From NCBI GenBank assembly GCA_963648435.1, contig CAVJDT010000018.1, forward strand, positions 1-33,009: DNA of 33,009 nucleotides, read 5' to 3'. Positions 1-7,124 of the stretch are shown here, piece by piece (position 1 is the first letter of the stretch; each line of letters opens with the position of its first letter). The position numbers were made by a program, and so were the translations under genes. Under the pieces are notes generated by a model that saw nothing but the letters and a program-made list of their open reading frames with translations, was not told the origin of the DNA and made no database searches. Source of the DNA: UMGS75 sp963648435 (lineage in GTDB: Bacteria; Bacillota_I; Bacilli_A; ML615J-28; CAG-313).

Positions 1-514
1 TCTTTTAAAAGAAACATTAAGTGTTTGGGTTAGAGTGATAACTCTAACTTTGTTCGCTGTTTCATTAGTAGTTAAAAAAAATAATAAAAAAACAGAATTA
101 TATGTAACTAGTGGTAGTTCAGTACTTTTATTTATTTTTGGATTACTTACTTATATTTTGAATATTAAGTATATAACTTCTCATATTAGTTCATTTAGAG
201 AAGCTGATAAGCTCGTAAATTCAGATTATGCACAAGTGTTATATGAAAAGTATAATAATTCTATTCCTATTGATATACCAAGTAGTTTATTTGTTCTTTA
301 TCTAGTACTAATTTTAACTATAATTGCATTTATAGGATCCATTATTGTATTTGTTCTTTACTTTGCTAAAGTTAAACGTTCTAAAACTAAAGTGAAGAAT
401 ACTTCAACATTAAATAATAATACTACACGCTCAAATGAAAATATAGATGAAGATGAAGAATCAAGTGAAGAACGTGAAAAAAGCATGTTATCAGATAATA
501 ATTTGATAGGATAA
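1..514 (+). CDS. Partial membrane protein with acidic tail (5' end outside window)
   Basis: I do not recognise the family. The reading frame is open to the left edge of the window, so the gene is truncated at its 5' side; the GTG at 35 is probably internal, because no ribosome binding site precedes it and the codons before it are also hydrophobic. Three hydrophobic stretches are visible: at the left edge (about nt 20-75), about nt 119-166, and a long one at about nt 284-367. A basic segment follows, then a highly acidic tail rich in Glu, Asp and Ser up to the TAA stop, which suggests an integral membrane protein with a charged cytoplasmic tail. A weak hairpin that could act as terminator lies 30 bp downstream, so it is probably the last gene of its transcript. 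Confidence 0.6.
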   Translation, partial: LLKETLSVWVRVITLTLFAVSLVVKKNNKKTELYVTSGSSVLLFIFGLLTYILNIKYITSHISSFREADKLVNSDYAQVLYEKYNNSIPIDIPSSLFVLYLVLILTIIAFIGSIIVFVLYFAKVKRSKTKVKNTSTLNNNTTRSNENIDEDEESSEEREKSMLSDNNLIG

Positions 515-542
515 AATATAAATATCAATGACAGAAGTACTA

Positions 543-587
543 AAAATGGGTATTTAGCAAAGTAAAGGGTTAAGTGCCTATTTTTTG
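543..587 (+). terminator. Possible terminator after the partial membrane gene
   Basis: The arms AAAATGGGTA (543-552) and TGCCTATTTT (575-584) can form 10 pairs, two of them G-U, around a 22-nt loop, and the second arm runs into a run of T. The large loop makes this weaker than the other terminators in the window. Confidence 0.35.
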
Positions 588-617
588 GCGAATAATGTCA
601 CTAGGAATGTATATTTT

Positions 618-646
618 TTGACAAAACCATTAAATAGTAGTATAAT
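618..646 (+). promoter_or_regulatory. Consensus sigma-A promoter for the zinc-ribbon gene
   Basis: A perfect -35 TTGACA (618-623) and a perfect -10 TATAAT (641-646) are separated by exactly 17 bp. The gene starts 33 bp after the -10, behind an AAAGGAG ribosome binding site. This is the best-matching promoter in the window, so strong constitutive transcription is expected. Confidence 0.85.
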
Positions 647-679
647 GAATTGTAAATTTGAAAAAGGAGATTTATATTT

Positions 680-1114
680 ATGGCATTTTGTAAAAATTGT
701 GGAACACAATTAGATGACAGCTACAAAGTATGTCCTAATTGTGGTCAACCTGTTGCTGCACAACCAGTAGCACAACCTCAAGCTGCAGCTCCTGCTACAG
801 TTGAAGAACCAAAAGGACCTTGGAAAGTATTTGCAATCTTAGGTTTAATCTTTGGTATCGTTGGTTTAGTATTATGCTGGACATCATTTGGTGGTTTAAG
901 CATTTCTGTAGTTGCGTTAGTATTCTCAATTTTAGGTTTAAAATCTAAGGCAAAACACGGAATGGCAGTAGCTGGCTTAGTATTATCAATTATTGCATTA
1001 GCATTATCAGTAATTTTAGTTATTGCTTGCACAGTATGTGCAGCAGGCGCTGCTGGTGCTGCTAAATGTGCTGCTGATCAAGTTGAAACTGCAGTTGCAC
1101 TTATTCGTTTCTAA
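680..1114 (+). CDS. Zinc-ribbon membrane protein, DUF4190-like
   Basis: A 144-residue protein with an N-terminal zinc ribbon: Cys4 and Cys7 (CKNC) and Cys18 and Cys21 (CPNC). A Pro/Ala/Gln-rich linker (about 22-45) leads to a hydrophobic region with two or three membrane segments (about 49-68, 70-88 and 95-125). This layout matches the many small zinc-ribbon plus DUF4190 proteins of Firmicutes, whose function is not established. The C-terminus is unusually rich in Ala and Cys. AAAGGAG lies 8 bp before the ATG. A perfect promoter precedes the gene and a strong terminator follows, so it is transcribed alone. Confidence 0.8.
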   Translation: MAFCKNCGTQLDDSYKVCPNCGQPVAAQPVAQPQAAAPATVEEPKGPWKVFAILGLIFGIVGLVLCWTSFGGLSISVVALVFSILGLKSKAKHGMAVAGLVLSIIALALSVILVIACTVCAAGAAGAAKCAADQVETAVALIRF

Positions 1115-1139
1115 TTTAAAAATTAAAATGAATTGGGAT

Positions 1140-1168
1140 AAGAATTAACCATTTGGTTAGTTCTTTTT
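1140..1168 (+). terminator. Intrinsic terminator of the zinc-ribbon gene
   Basis: The arms at 1140-1150 and 1155-1165 (AAGAATTAACC with GGTTAGTTCTT, one G-U pair) enclose a 4-nt loop and are followed directly by a T run. Confidence 0.8.
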
Positions 1169-1247
1169 TCTATCTTAGATGCTAATAAATTGCAAAAAAA
1201 ATTAGTAAAAATTATAAAAGCAAAAAATGAAATAAAAAAATATTTTA

Positions 1248-1256
1248 TGCTATAAT
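1248..1256 (+). promoter_or_regulatory. Extended -10 promoter for nrdD-trxB
   Basis: TGCTATAAT is an extended -10 (TGn plus a perfect TATAAT at 1251-1256). No good -35 lies 17 bp upstream. The gene begins about 85 bp downstream, leaving a leader that contains a hairpin. Confidence 0.55.
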
Positions 1257-1267
1257 TTTATGGAAAA

Positions 1268-1304
1268 ACGAGAAAAATGGAATTAATTTCTCGTCTTGTT
1301 TTTT
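1268..1304 (+). promoter_or_regulatory. Leader hairpin with T tract before nrdD (possible attenuator)
   Basis: ACGAGAAA (1268-1275) pairs perfectly with TTTCTCGT (1287-1294) around an 11-nt loop, followed by a T-rich tract (1296-1304). It sits between the nrdD promoter and the ribosome binding site, so it would form at the very 5' end of the transcript and looks like an early terminator. No competing antiterminator arm is obvious by eye, and no NrdR box is seen. Confidence 0.4.
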
Positions 1305-1340
1305 ATTAAATAAAATATTATGTTGTTTGGAGGTAGTATT

Positions 1341-3713
1341 ATGTTAAGTGTTAAAAAAAGAGATGGAAAAATTGTCGAATTTGACATTCATAAAATAGAA
1401 AATGCAATTACTAAAGCATTTGAAGCAGTTAAAAAAAGTTATAATAAAGATATCATTGAACTATTAGCTTTAAGGGTTACTGCTGATTTTAATAATAAAG
1501 CCGTTAAAGATGTAGTTTCTGTTGAAGATATACAAGATAGTGTTGAAGTAGTTTTAATTCAAGCAAGTTATGCTGATGTGGCAAAAGCATACATTTTGTA
1601 CCGTAAACAACATGAAAAAATGCGTAATATTAAATCAACTATTCTAGATTATAAAGATGTAGTTAATAATTATCTAAAAATTAATGATTGGCGAGTTAAA
1701 GAAAATTCAACAGTTACTTATTCCGTAGGTGGATTAATTTTATCTAATTCTGGGGCAATTACAGCTAATTACTGGTTATCAGAAATTTATGATAATGAAA
1801 TTGGTGAAGCTCATCGTAATGCGGATATCCACATTCATGATTTATCAATGCTTACAGGTTATTGTGCGGGTTGGTCACTTAAACAATTAATAAAAGAAGG
1901 ATTAGGCGGAGTACCTGGTAAAATTACTTCATCACCTGCTGCTCATCTTTCAACTTTATGTAATCAAATGACTAACTTTTTAGGTATAATGCAAAATGAA
2001 TGGGCTGGTGCTCAAGCTTTCTCATCATTTGATACTTATCTTGCGCCTTTTGTTAAAAAAGACAATTTATCATATAAAGAAGTAAAACAATGTATTCAAT
2101 CATTTATTTATGGGGTAAATACGCCAAGTAGATGGGGAACCCAAGCTCCATTTACAAATATTACTTTAGACTGGACTGTTCCTAGTGATTTAGCGGAACT
2201 TAATGCTATCGTTGGTGGAGTTGAACAAGATTTTAAATATAAAGATTGCGTAAAAGAAATGGCAATGGTTAACAAAGCTTTCATTGAAATAATGATTGAA
2301 GGTGATGCTAATGGTCGTGGTTTCCAATATCCAATTCCGACATATTCAATTACTCGTGATTTTGATTGGTCACCTACCGAAAATAATCGTTTATTATTTG
2401 AGATGACCGCAAAATATGGTACTCCATATTTTTCTAATTATATTAATAGCGATATGAAGCCAAGTGATGTACGTAGTATGTGTTGTCGTCTTCGTCTTGA
2501 TTTACGTGAATTAAGAAAGAAATCAGGAGGATTCTTTGGTAGTGGTGAAAGCACAGGCTCTGTTGGAGTTGTAACTATCAATATGCCAAGAATTGCATAT
2601 TTATCAAAAAATGAAGATGAATTTTTTGAACGTTTATCCAAAATGATGGATATCGCCGCAAGATCACTTAAAATTAAGAGAAATGTTATTACAAAATTAT
2701 TAAATGAAGGTTTATATCCATATACTAAGCGATATTTAGGAACTTTTGATAATCATTTTTCAACCATTGGTCTTGTAGGAATGAATGAAGCTTGCTTAAA
2801 TGCTAAATGGATTGGTACGGATTTAACTCATAAAGAAGCTCAAGAATTTACTAAAAAGGTTTTAAACTTTATGCGTGATAAATTATCTGATTATCAAGAA
2901 GAATATGGGGATTTATACAACTTAGAAGCAACTCCTGCTGAATCAACATCATATCGTCTTGCTAAACATGATCGTAAACATTTCCCTAATATTATTACCG
3001 CAAGCGAAAAGGGAAATACTCCATATTATACTAATAGTTCTCACTTACCAGTTGGTTATACTGAAGATGTTTTTAGTGCCCTTGATATTCAAGATGAACT
3101 TCAAACTTTATATACATCAGGTACAGTTTTCCATGTCTTTTTAGGACAAAAACTTCCTTCTTGGGAAGCTAGTGCTAAGTTAGTTAGAAAGATTGCTGAA
3201 AATTATCGTTTACCTTATTATACATTATCTCCAACTTACTCAGTTTGTCAAAACCATGGTTATATAGCAGGTGAGGTTTATAAGTGTCCTGAATGTGGAA
3301 GAAAGACTGAAGTATATAGTCGTATTACGGGATATTACCGTCCTGTTCAAAACTGGAATGATGGTAAGGCTGAAGAATTTAGAAATCGTAAAACATATGA
3401 TATTGCTCATTCGCATTTAACTCATCATATAAATTATGAACATGATAATGCTGAATGCATCCATGAAGTAAAACAAAATAATGATATTTTATTATTTACA
3501 ACTAAGACTTGTCCAAATTGTAAAATGGCAAAAATGTTATTAGATAAGGCTGGTATTAAGTATATTCCTATTGATGCGGAAGAAAATAAAGAAATGACTT
3601 TATCATATAATATTCGTAAAGCTCCAACGATGCTTGTTCCTAAAGATGATAACTATGAAGTTTTAGATAATGTAAGTTTAATCAAGAAATTTGTGGAAGA
3701 ATATGGAAAATAA
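1341..3713 (+). CDS. nrdD: Anaerobic (class III) ribonucleoside-triphosphate reductase with fused redoxin domain
   Basis: Catalyses oxygen-free reduction of ribonucleoside triphosphates to dNTPs with a glycyl radical. The start is set at 1341 because GGAGG lies 7 bp before it; the in-frame ATG at 1320 would translate the ribosome binding site. In this 790-residue protein an ATP-cone (about 1-95) precedes the large catalytic barrel. The zinc site is C636, C649 and C652 plus a fourth ligand nearby. The glycyl-radical motif RITGYYRP carries G664 and is followed by WNDGK. The usual NrdD would end soon after this, but here about 85 more residues (about 712-790) form a glutaredoxin/thioredoxin-like domain with CPNC at 724-727 and a later conserved Pro. 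The gene overlaps the trxB-like gene by 11 bp, so reductase and electron donor are made together. The activase gene nrdG converges from the other strand. Confidence 0.95.
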   Translation: MLSVKKRDGKIVEFDIHKIENAITKAFEAVKKSYNKDIIELLALRVTADFNNKAVKDVVSVEDIQDSVEVVLIQASYADVAKAYILYRKQHEKMRNIKSTILDYKDVVNNYLKINDWRVKENSTVTYSVGGLILSNSGAITANYWLSEIYDNEIGEAHRNADIHIHDLSMLTGYCAGWSLKQLIKEGLGGVPGKITSSPAAHLSTLCNQMTNFLGIMQNEWAGAQAFSSFDTYLAPFVKKDNLSYKEVKQCIQSFIYGVNTPSRWGTQAPFTNITLDWTVPSDLAELNAIVGGVEQDFKYKDCVKEMAMVNKAFIEIMIEGDANGRGFQYPIPTYSITRDFDWSPTENNRLLFEMTAKYGTPYFSNYINSDMKPSDVRSMCCRLRLDLRELRKKSGGFFGSGESTGSVGVVTINMPRIAYLSKNEDEFFERLSKMMDIAARSLKIKRNVITKLLNEGLYPYTKRYLGTFDNHFSTIGLVGMNEACLNAKWIGTDLTHKEAQEFTKKVLNFMRDKLSDYQEEYGDLYNLEATPAESTSYRLAKHDRKHFPNIITASEKGNTPYYTNSSHLPVGYTEDVFSALDIQDELQTLYTSGTVFHVFLGQKLPSWEASAKLVRKIAENYRLPYYTLSPTYSVCQNHGYIAGEVYKCPECGRKTEVYSRITGYYRPVQNWNDGKAEEFRNRKTYDIAHSHLTHHINYEHDNAECIHEVKQNNDILLFTTKTCPNCKMAKMLLDKAGIKYIPIDAEENKEMTLSYNIRKAPTMLVPKDDNYEVLDNVSLIKKFVEEYGK

Positions 3714-4620
3714 AAGATACGATATAATTATTGTGGGAGCAGGTCCTGCGGGAATGACCGCTGCACTTTATGCTAAAAGAAGTAATAAAACCGTTTTAAT
3801 TCTTGAAAAAGAAACAATTGGCGGTCAAATATCATTAGCACCAAAAGTCGAAAACTTTCCAACCATAAAATCTATTACTGGGGCTGAACTTTCAGATATG
3901 ATGTTTGAACAAGTAATGGCTATGGGGGTTGAATTTGAACTAGAAAATGTCCATCAAGTTGAAAAAGTAGATCATGAGTTTATTGTTACAACTGATTATA
4001 ATACCTATAAAGCCCGTAGTGTTATTATCGCAACTGGGGCAAAACACAAAATGATAGGCTTAAAAAATGAAGAAGATTTTATAGGTAAAGGCTTGTCATA
4101 CTGTGCAACTTGTGATGGTGCATTCTTTAAAAAAGAAGAGGTCGCAGTAATTGGTGATGGTAATTCGGCTTTACAGTATGCTCTTCAATTAAGTGATATT
4201 TGTCAAAAAGTTTATGTATGTACTTTGTTTGATAAATTCTTTGGTGATAGTGTTCTTATTGAAAGATTACATCAAAAACCAAATATCAGTGTTATTCCAA
4301 ATATATCACTTGTTGAACTTAAGGGTAGCAAAAATCTTGAGGAATTAGTATTTGAAAATCTTCTTGATAAATCATTGTTTAGATTACCAGTTAAAGGATG
4401 TTTTATTGCGATTGGGCAATGTCCTGATAATGATATAATAAAAAACCTTGTTGAAATCAACAAGGCTGGATATGTGGTCGCAGATGAAACTACTATGACT
4501 AAGACTTTAGGATTATTTGTGGCTGGTGATTGTAGGACTAAACAAGTTAGACAAGCCACTACAGCCGTTTCTGATGGTGCAATTGCGGCGATGCAAGCGG
4601 TAGAATATTTAAATCAATAA
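3703..4620 (+). CDS. trxB: Thioredoxin-reductase-like flavoprotein with unusual pyridine-nucleotide site
   Basis: A low-molecular-weight thioredoxin-reductase fold, about 305 residues. It has an FAD-binding GAGPAGM near residue 12, the redox motif CATC at 134-137, and a C-terminal FAD motif GDC followed by a DGAIAA stretch. The second nucleotide site reads GDGNSA at about 151-156, where the family usually has GGGxSA. The HRRxxxR segment, which normally binds the 2'-phosphate of NADPH, is replaced by CTLFDKFFGD. The electron donor may therefore be NADH, reduced ferredoxin or something else (an inference). I place the start at ATG 3703 inside the end of nrdD; a TTG at 3691 is possible but less likely. 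The coupling suggests it reduces the redoxin domain fused to NrdD. Its 3' end overlaps nrdG by 7 bp on the opposite strand. Confidence 0.85.
   Translation: MENKRYDIIIVGAGPAGMTAALYAKRSNKTVLILEKETIGGQISLAPKVENFPTIKSITGAELSDMMFEQVMAMGVEFELENVHQVEKVDHEFIVTTDYNTYKARSVIIATGAKHKMIGLKNEEDFIGKGLSYCATCDGAFFKKEEVAVIGDGNSALQYALQLSDICQKVYVCTLFDKFFGDSVLIERLHQKPNISVIPNISLVELKGSKNLEELVFENLLDKSLFRLPVKGCFIAIGQCPDNDIIKNLVEINKAGYVVADETTMTKTLGLFVAGDCRTKQVRQATTAVSDGAIAAMQAVEYLNQ
4438..4465 (-). terminator. Terminator of the ispG-nrdG operon, embedded in trxB
   Basis: Read on the minus strand, CCTTGTTG and CAACAAGG (arms at 4465-4458 and 4453-4446) form a perfect 8-bp stem with a 4-nt loop, followed by six T (4445-4440) and ATTAT. 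It lies about 150 bp beyond the nrdG stop, inside the trxB coding region, where it also encodes a Leu-Val-Glu-Ile-Asn-Lys stretch. Confidence 0.65.
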
Positions 4621-5309
4621 CCGCGTAAATTTACATTATTAATATAGTTTTTTAGAAAGCTCTGGTATTCTAGGGCTTTTTCTTTTGATACTTCATGAAG
4701 CCCTTTTTTGATACAAGTATCACGGTCAACAAAATGTTGAAGGTATAATGTATTTGCTCCATTTAAGAATAATGCAAGTTCTCTAATTGCATCATCATCA
4801 TGGTATTCTTTTACTAAAGTTGTTCTAAATTCAAAATCTAGTTTACTTTCTTTTAGAATTTTCATTGATTCTTTAATATTATCTAAGGAATAATTATTAA
4901 GTCCAGTGGTTATGTTATATTTTAGAGGGGCATTTTTAATGTCCATTGCAACATAATCAATTAAACCATCATCAATTAAAGTTTTTAACATTTTAGGGTT
5001 AGAACCATTTGTATCTAGTTTAACCTTTAAACCTGTTTTTTTAATTTTTCTTAGTTTTTCAGGTAAATCACTCATAAGGGTTGGTTCACCACCAGTGATA
5101 CAAACCCCATCTAGGACATTTTTTCTTTTTTCTAAATAGCTTATAATTTCGTTAAAATCAAGAGGAGTATTAACGTTATTAAAAACTAAAGGAGAATTGT
5201 GACAAAAAGGACATCTAAAGTTGCAGTTATTGGTAAATAAAGTACATACTACATAACCTTCATAATCGACGAGTGAAACTTTTTCCATTCCATAAAAATC
5301 AGTTTTCAT
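4614..5309 (-). CDS. nrdG: Anaerobic RNR activating protein, radical SAM
   Basis: A radical-SAM enzyme that installs the glycyl radical on NrdD using S-adenosylmethionine and a [4Fe-4S] cluster. From the chosen start the protein has 231 residues, and the cluster motif CNFRCPFC gives C29, C33 and C36. GGEPTL follows as the SAM-binding GGE motif. The length and the CxxxCxxC spacing fit the longer NrdG form found in Firmicutes (NrdG2 type). The start at 5309 is preceded by AGGTGA with 5-bp spacing; ATG 5315 and GTG 5318 are alternatives. It overlaps the end of ispG by 11 bp and is probably co-transcribed with it. A pyruvate-formate-lyase activase is the main alternative, but nrdD next door and no pfl gene in view favour NrdG. 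Confidence 0.88.
   Translation of the reverse strand: MKTDFYGMEKVSLVDYEGYVVCTLFTNNCNFRCPFCHNSPLVFNNVNTPLDFNEIISYLEKRKNVLDGVCITGGEPTLMSDLPEKLRKIKKTGLKVKLDTNGSNPKMLKTLIDDGLIDYVAMDIKNAPLKYNITTGLNNYSLDNIKESMKILKESKLDFEFRTTLVKEYHDDDAIRELALFLNGANTLYLQHFVDRDTCIKKGLHEVSKEKALEYQSFLKNYINNVNLRGY
4654..4686 (+). terminator. Terminator of nrdD-trxB, embedded in nrdG
   Basis: AAAGCTCTGG (4656-4665) pairs with CTAGGGCTTT (4670-4679) around a TATT loop, with two G-U pairs. The stem runs into TTTTTCTTTT. It lies about 36 bp beyond the trxB stop and inside the 3' end of the opposing nrdG gene. Confidence 0.65.
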
Positions 5310-6363
5310 TTTCATCACCTATTAATTTAATTATTTCAGTTTTTAGGACATCAATAATTTCATCTTCTTGTAGTTTTTTAATTATTTTTCCTTTTTTGAA
5401 AAGTACTGCTGAATTTTTCCCCCCCGCAAGTCCAATGTCTGCATCCCTTGCTTCACCAGGACCATTAACAATGCATCCCATAAGGGCAATTTTTAAAGGT
5501 TTATGAATGTCTTGAATAAATTTTTCTATTTCTTCAACAATTGGGGTTATATTATAGTCGGTTCTTCCACAGGTTGGGCAAACAATTAAAGTAGGTTTAG
5601 TATAAAGGTTAAGCATTGATAGAATTTCTTTTGCAACACCAATTTCTTTTATGGGGTCACCATGAAGGGAAACTCTTATGGTACTGCCAATCCCTTTAGC
5701 TAAGATAGTACCAAGGGTATAACTAGATCTAATGGTTCCGCTTAAAAAAGTTCCTGATTCAGTTAAACCAATATGAATAGGATAATTGTATCTTTTAGCT
5801 AGTTCTTCATTAATGATAATAGTATCATTAATATTTGTTGCTTTTACGCTTAAGACAAGATCATAAAAATTAAAACTTTCCATAAGTTTAATTGCTTTAT
5901 CCATACTTGCAAGCATTGCTTCTTTTTTGGGACCATGGTATTTATCTAAGAATTCTTGTTCAATACTACCACTATTAATTCCAATTCTAATAGGAATATG
6001 TTTTTCTTTACAAGCATCAACAATTAATTTAATTTTACTTGGATCTTTAATATTACCAGGATTAATTCTAATCTTATCAGCCCCCGCCATAATGGCACCT
6101 AGGGCTAGACGATAATCAAAATGGATGTCCGCAACAATAGGAATCTTGATTTCCTTTTTAATTTCTTTAATGGCATTTGCATCCTCTAAATCGGTTATTG
6201 CAACTCGTACAATTTCACATCCTGCTTTTTCAAGTTCGTTAATTTGTTCAATGGTTTTTTTAATATCTTTGGTTTTCGTGTTTGTCATGGATTGAATAAC
6301 TACATGATTAGTTCCACCTATTAAAACATTTCCAACGCTTATGGTTTTAGTTACTGTGTGCAT
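5299..6363 (-). CDS. ispG: 4-hydroxy-3-methylbut-2-enyl diphosphate synthase
   Basis: An iron-sulfur enzyme of the MEP isoprenoid pathway that converts the cyclic diphosphate MEcPP to HMBPP. The N-terminal barrel carries the family sequences VVIQSMTNT and IPIVADIHFDYRLA. The C-terminal cluster ligands are complete: C262 and C265 (CPTCGR), C297 and E304 (GCIVNGPGE). Its 354 residues match the short bacterial form. GAGGTGA lies 6 bp before the ATG. It is the first gene of an ispG-nrdG minus-strand unit, with an extended -10 promoter just upstream. Both proteins need [4Fe-4S] clusters and low-potential electrons, which may explain the pairing (an inference). Confidence 0.95.
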   Translation of the reverse strand: MHTVTKTISVGNVLIGGTNHVVIQSMTNTKTKDIKKTIEQINELEKAGCEIVRVAITDLEDANAIKEIKKEIKIPIVADIHFDYRLALGAIMAGADKIRINPGNIKDPSKIKLIVDACKEKHIPIRIGINSGSIEQEFLDKYHGPKKEAMLASMDKAIKLMESFNFYDLVLSVKATNINDTIIINEELAKRYNYPIHIGLTESGTFLSGTIRSSYTLGTILAKGIGSTIRVSLHGDPIKEIGVAKEILSMLNLYTKPTLIVCPTCGRTDYNITPIVEEIEKFIQDIHKPLKIALMGCIVNGPGEARDADIGLAGGKNSAVLFKKGKIIKKLQEDEIIDVLKTEIIKLIGDENEN

Positions 6364-6381
6364 AAAATCACCTCACTAATT

Positions 6382-6390
6382 AGTATAACA
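6382..6390 (-). promoter_or_regulatory. Extended -10 promoter for ispG-nrdG
   Basis: On the minus strand TGTTATACT (6390-6382) is an extended -10 element 19 bp before the ispG start codon. The 17-bp upstream position is a poor -35. It sits directly after the terminator of the upstream HTH gene. Confidence 0.5.
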
Positions 6391-6396
6391 TAAAAT

Positions 6397-6424
6397 AAAA
6401 AAAAGAACCGATTAAAGGCTCTTA
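6397..6424 (-). terminator. Terminator of the transposase-type HTH gene
   Basis: On the minus strand AAGAGCC (6423-6417) pairs with GGTTCTT (6409-6403) around a 7-nt loop and is followed by a long T run. The stop codon of the gene forms the base of the stem. Confidence 0.8.
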
Positions 6425-6943
6425 TTTGGTTTTTGTTTTTTTAGTTTCAGGTGTAGTAGTTCCTGTTACGTTTTCAACAACAACCTTTCTCTTTTTACTC
6501 TTTCTTTGTGGTGAACGAATATGACCACGACGTAAGAAATTATAAATAGTACTACGACTGGCTTCGACACCATATTGGGCTTGAACGATACGAGCAAATT
6601 CACTAAAGTTAGTACCACGATATTCACGACGATATAACTTACAAACAAAGGTGCTGATTTCCGCATCATAAGTATTATAAGGTTTATAGTTTTTATTTTT
6701 GTGAATAACCCCATCACGGCCTTCATCAAGGACTTGACGCTTTAAGTTTCTAACTTGACGAGTTGTAAGGTCAAGTTTTTTGGCGGCCTGGGTACCATTG
6801 ATTTCACCATTAATTAATTTAGTAATAACTCTTAATTTTTTACGTTCAATTTTAGAAAGTTTCTTTAGAGGTTTTTCTTCAACTAATGATATTGTTCCAT
6901 CAGGGTTTTTAACCTCAACCATCTTTTTTTCTTTAGCAGGCAT
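6422..6943 (-). CDS. Stand-alone transposase-type helix-turn-helix protein
   Basis: A basic 173-residue protein. After a charged start, residues about 35-80 carry a helix-turn-helix like the N-terminus of ISNCY-type transposases (motifs GEINGTQAAKKLDLTTRQVR and NLKRQ, then a DEGRDGVIHKN linker). Residues about 95-145 form a second segment ending SRSTIYNFLRRGHIRSPQR, also typical of the region just before the catalytic domain in those transposases. No DDE catalytic domain follows: the protein ends in a Lys/Thr-rich tail and the gene has its own terminator. There is no frameshifted remainder nearby, so it is not a simple broken IS. AAGGAAGG lies 7 bp before the ATG and a good promoter precedes it. 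It is likely a domesticated DNA-binding protein; its role is unknown. Confidence 0.75.
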   Translation of the reverse strand: MPAKEKKMVEVKNPDGTISLVEEKPLKKLSKIERKKLRVITKLINGEINGTQAAKKLDLTTRQVRNLKRQVLDEGRDGVIHKNKNYKPYNTYDAEISTFVCKLYRREYRGTNFSEFARIVQAQYGVEASRSTIYNFLRRGHIRSPQRKSKKRKVVVENVTGTTTPETKKTKTK

Positions 6944-6969
6944 AGGATAACCTTCCTTTCATATTTATT

Positions 6970-6998
6970 AGTATATCATAATATGACATTATTTTCAA
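6970..6998 (-). promoter_or_regulatory. Promoter of the HTH gene
   Basis: On the minus strand the -35 TTGAAA (6998-6993) and -10 TATACT (6975-6970) are 17 bp apart, 26 bp before the start codon. Confidence 0.75.
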
Positions 6999-7092
6999 CT
7001 GTTTTGATAGGAAATATTCATAAGTTAAAAGATAAGAATAAAGAATATTAAGAAAATATATAAGTAATTTAAACCATAAAAAGATTAAAAAA

Positions 7093-7101
7093 TGATATAA
7101 T
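7093..7101 (+). promoter_or_regulatory. Extended -10 promoter for the rluD-metK-GH4-kinase operon
   Basis: TGATATAAT (7093-7101) is a perfect extended -10. The -35 position is A-rich and poor. The first gene begins 24 bp downstream behind AGGTGGTG. No SAM riboswitch is visible in this short leader although metK is in the operon. Confidence 0.6.
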
Positions 7102-7124
7102 AAGTAAGTGTAGGTGGTGTTAAA

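Noticed and set aside
7000..7124. Possible SAM riboswitch ahead of the metK operon
   Set aside because: The leader after the extended -10 is only about 20 nt long and shows no S-box or other riboswitch core.
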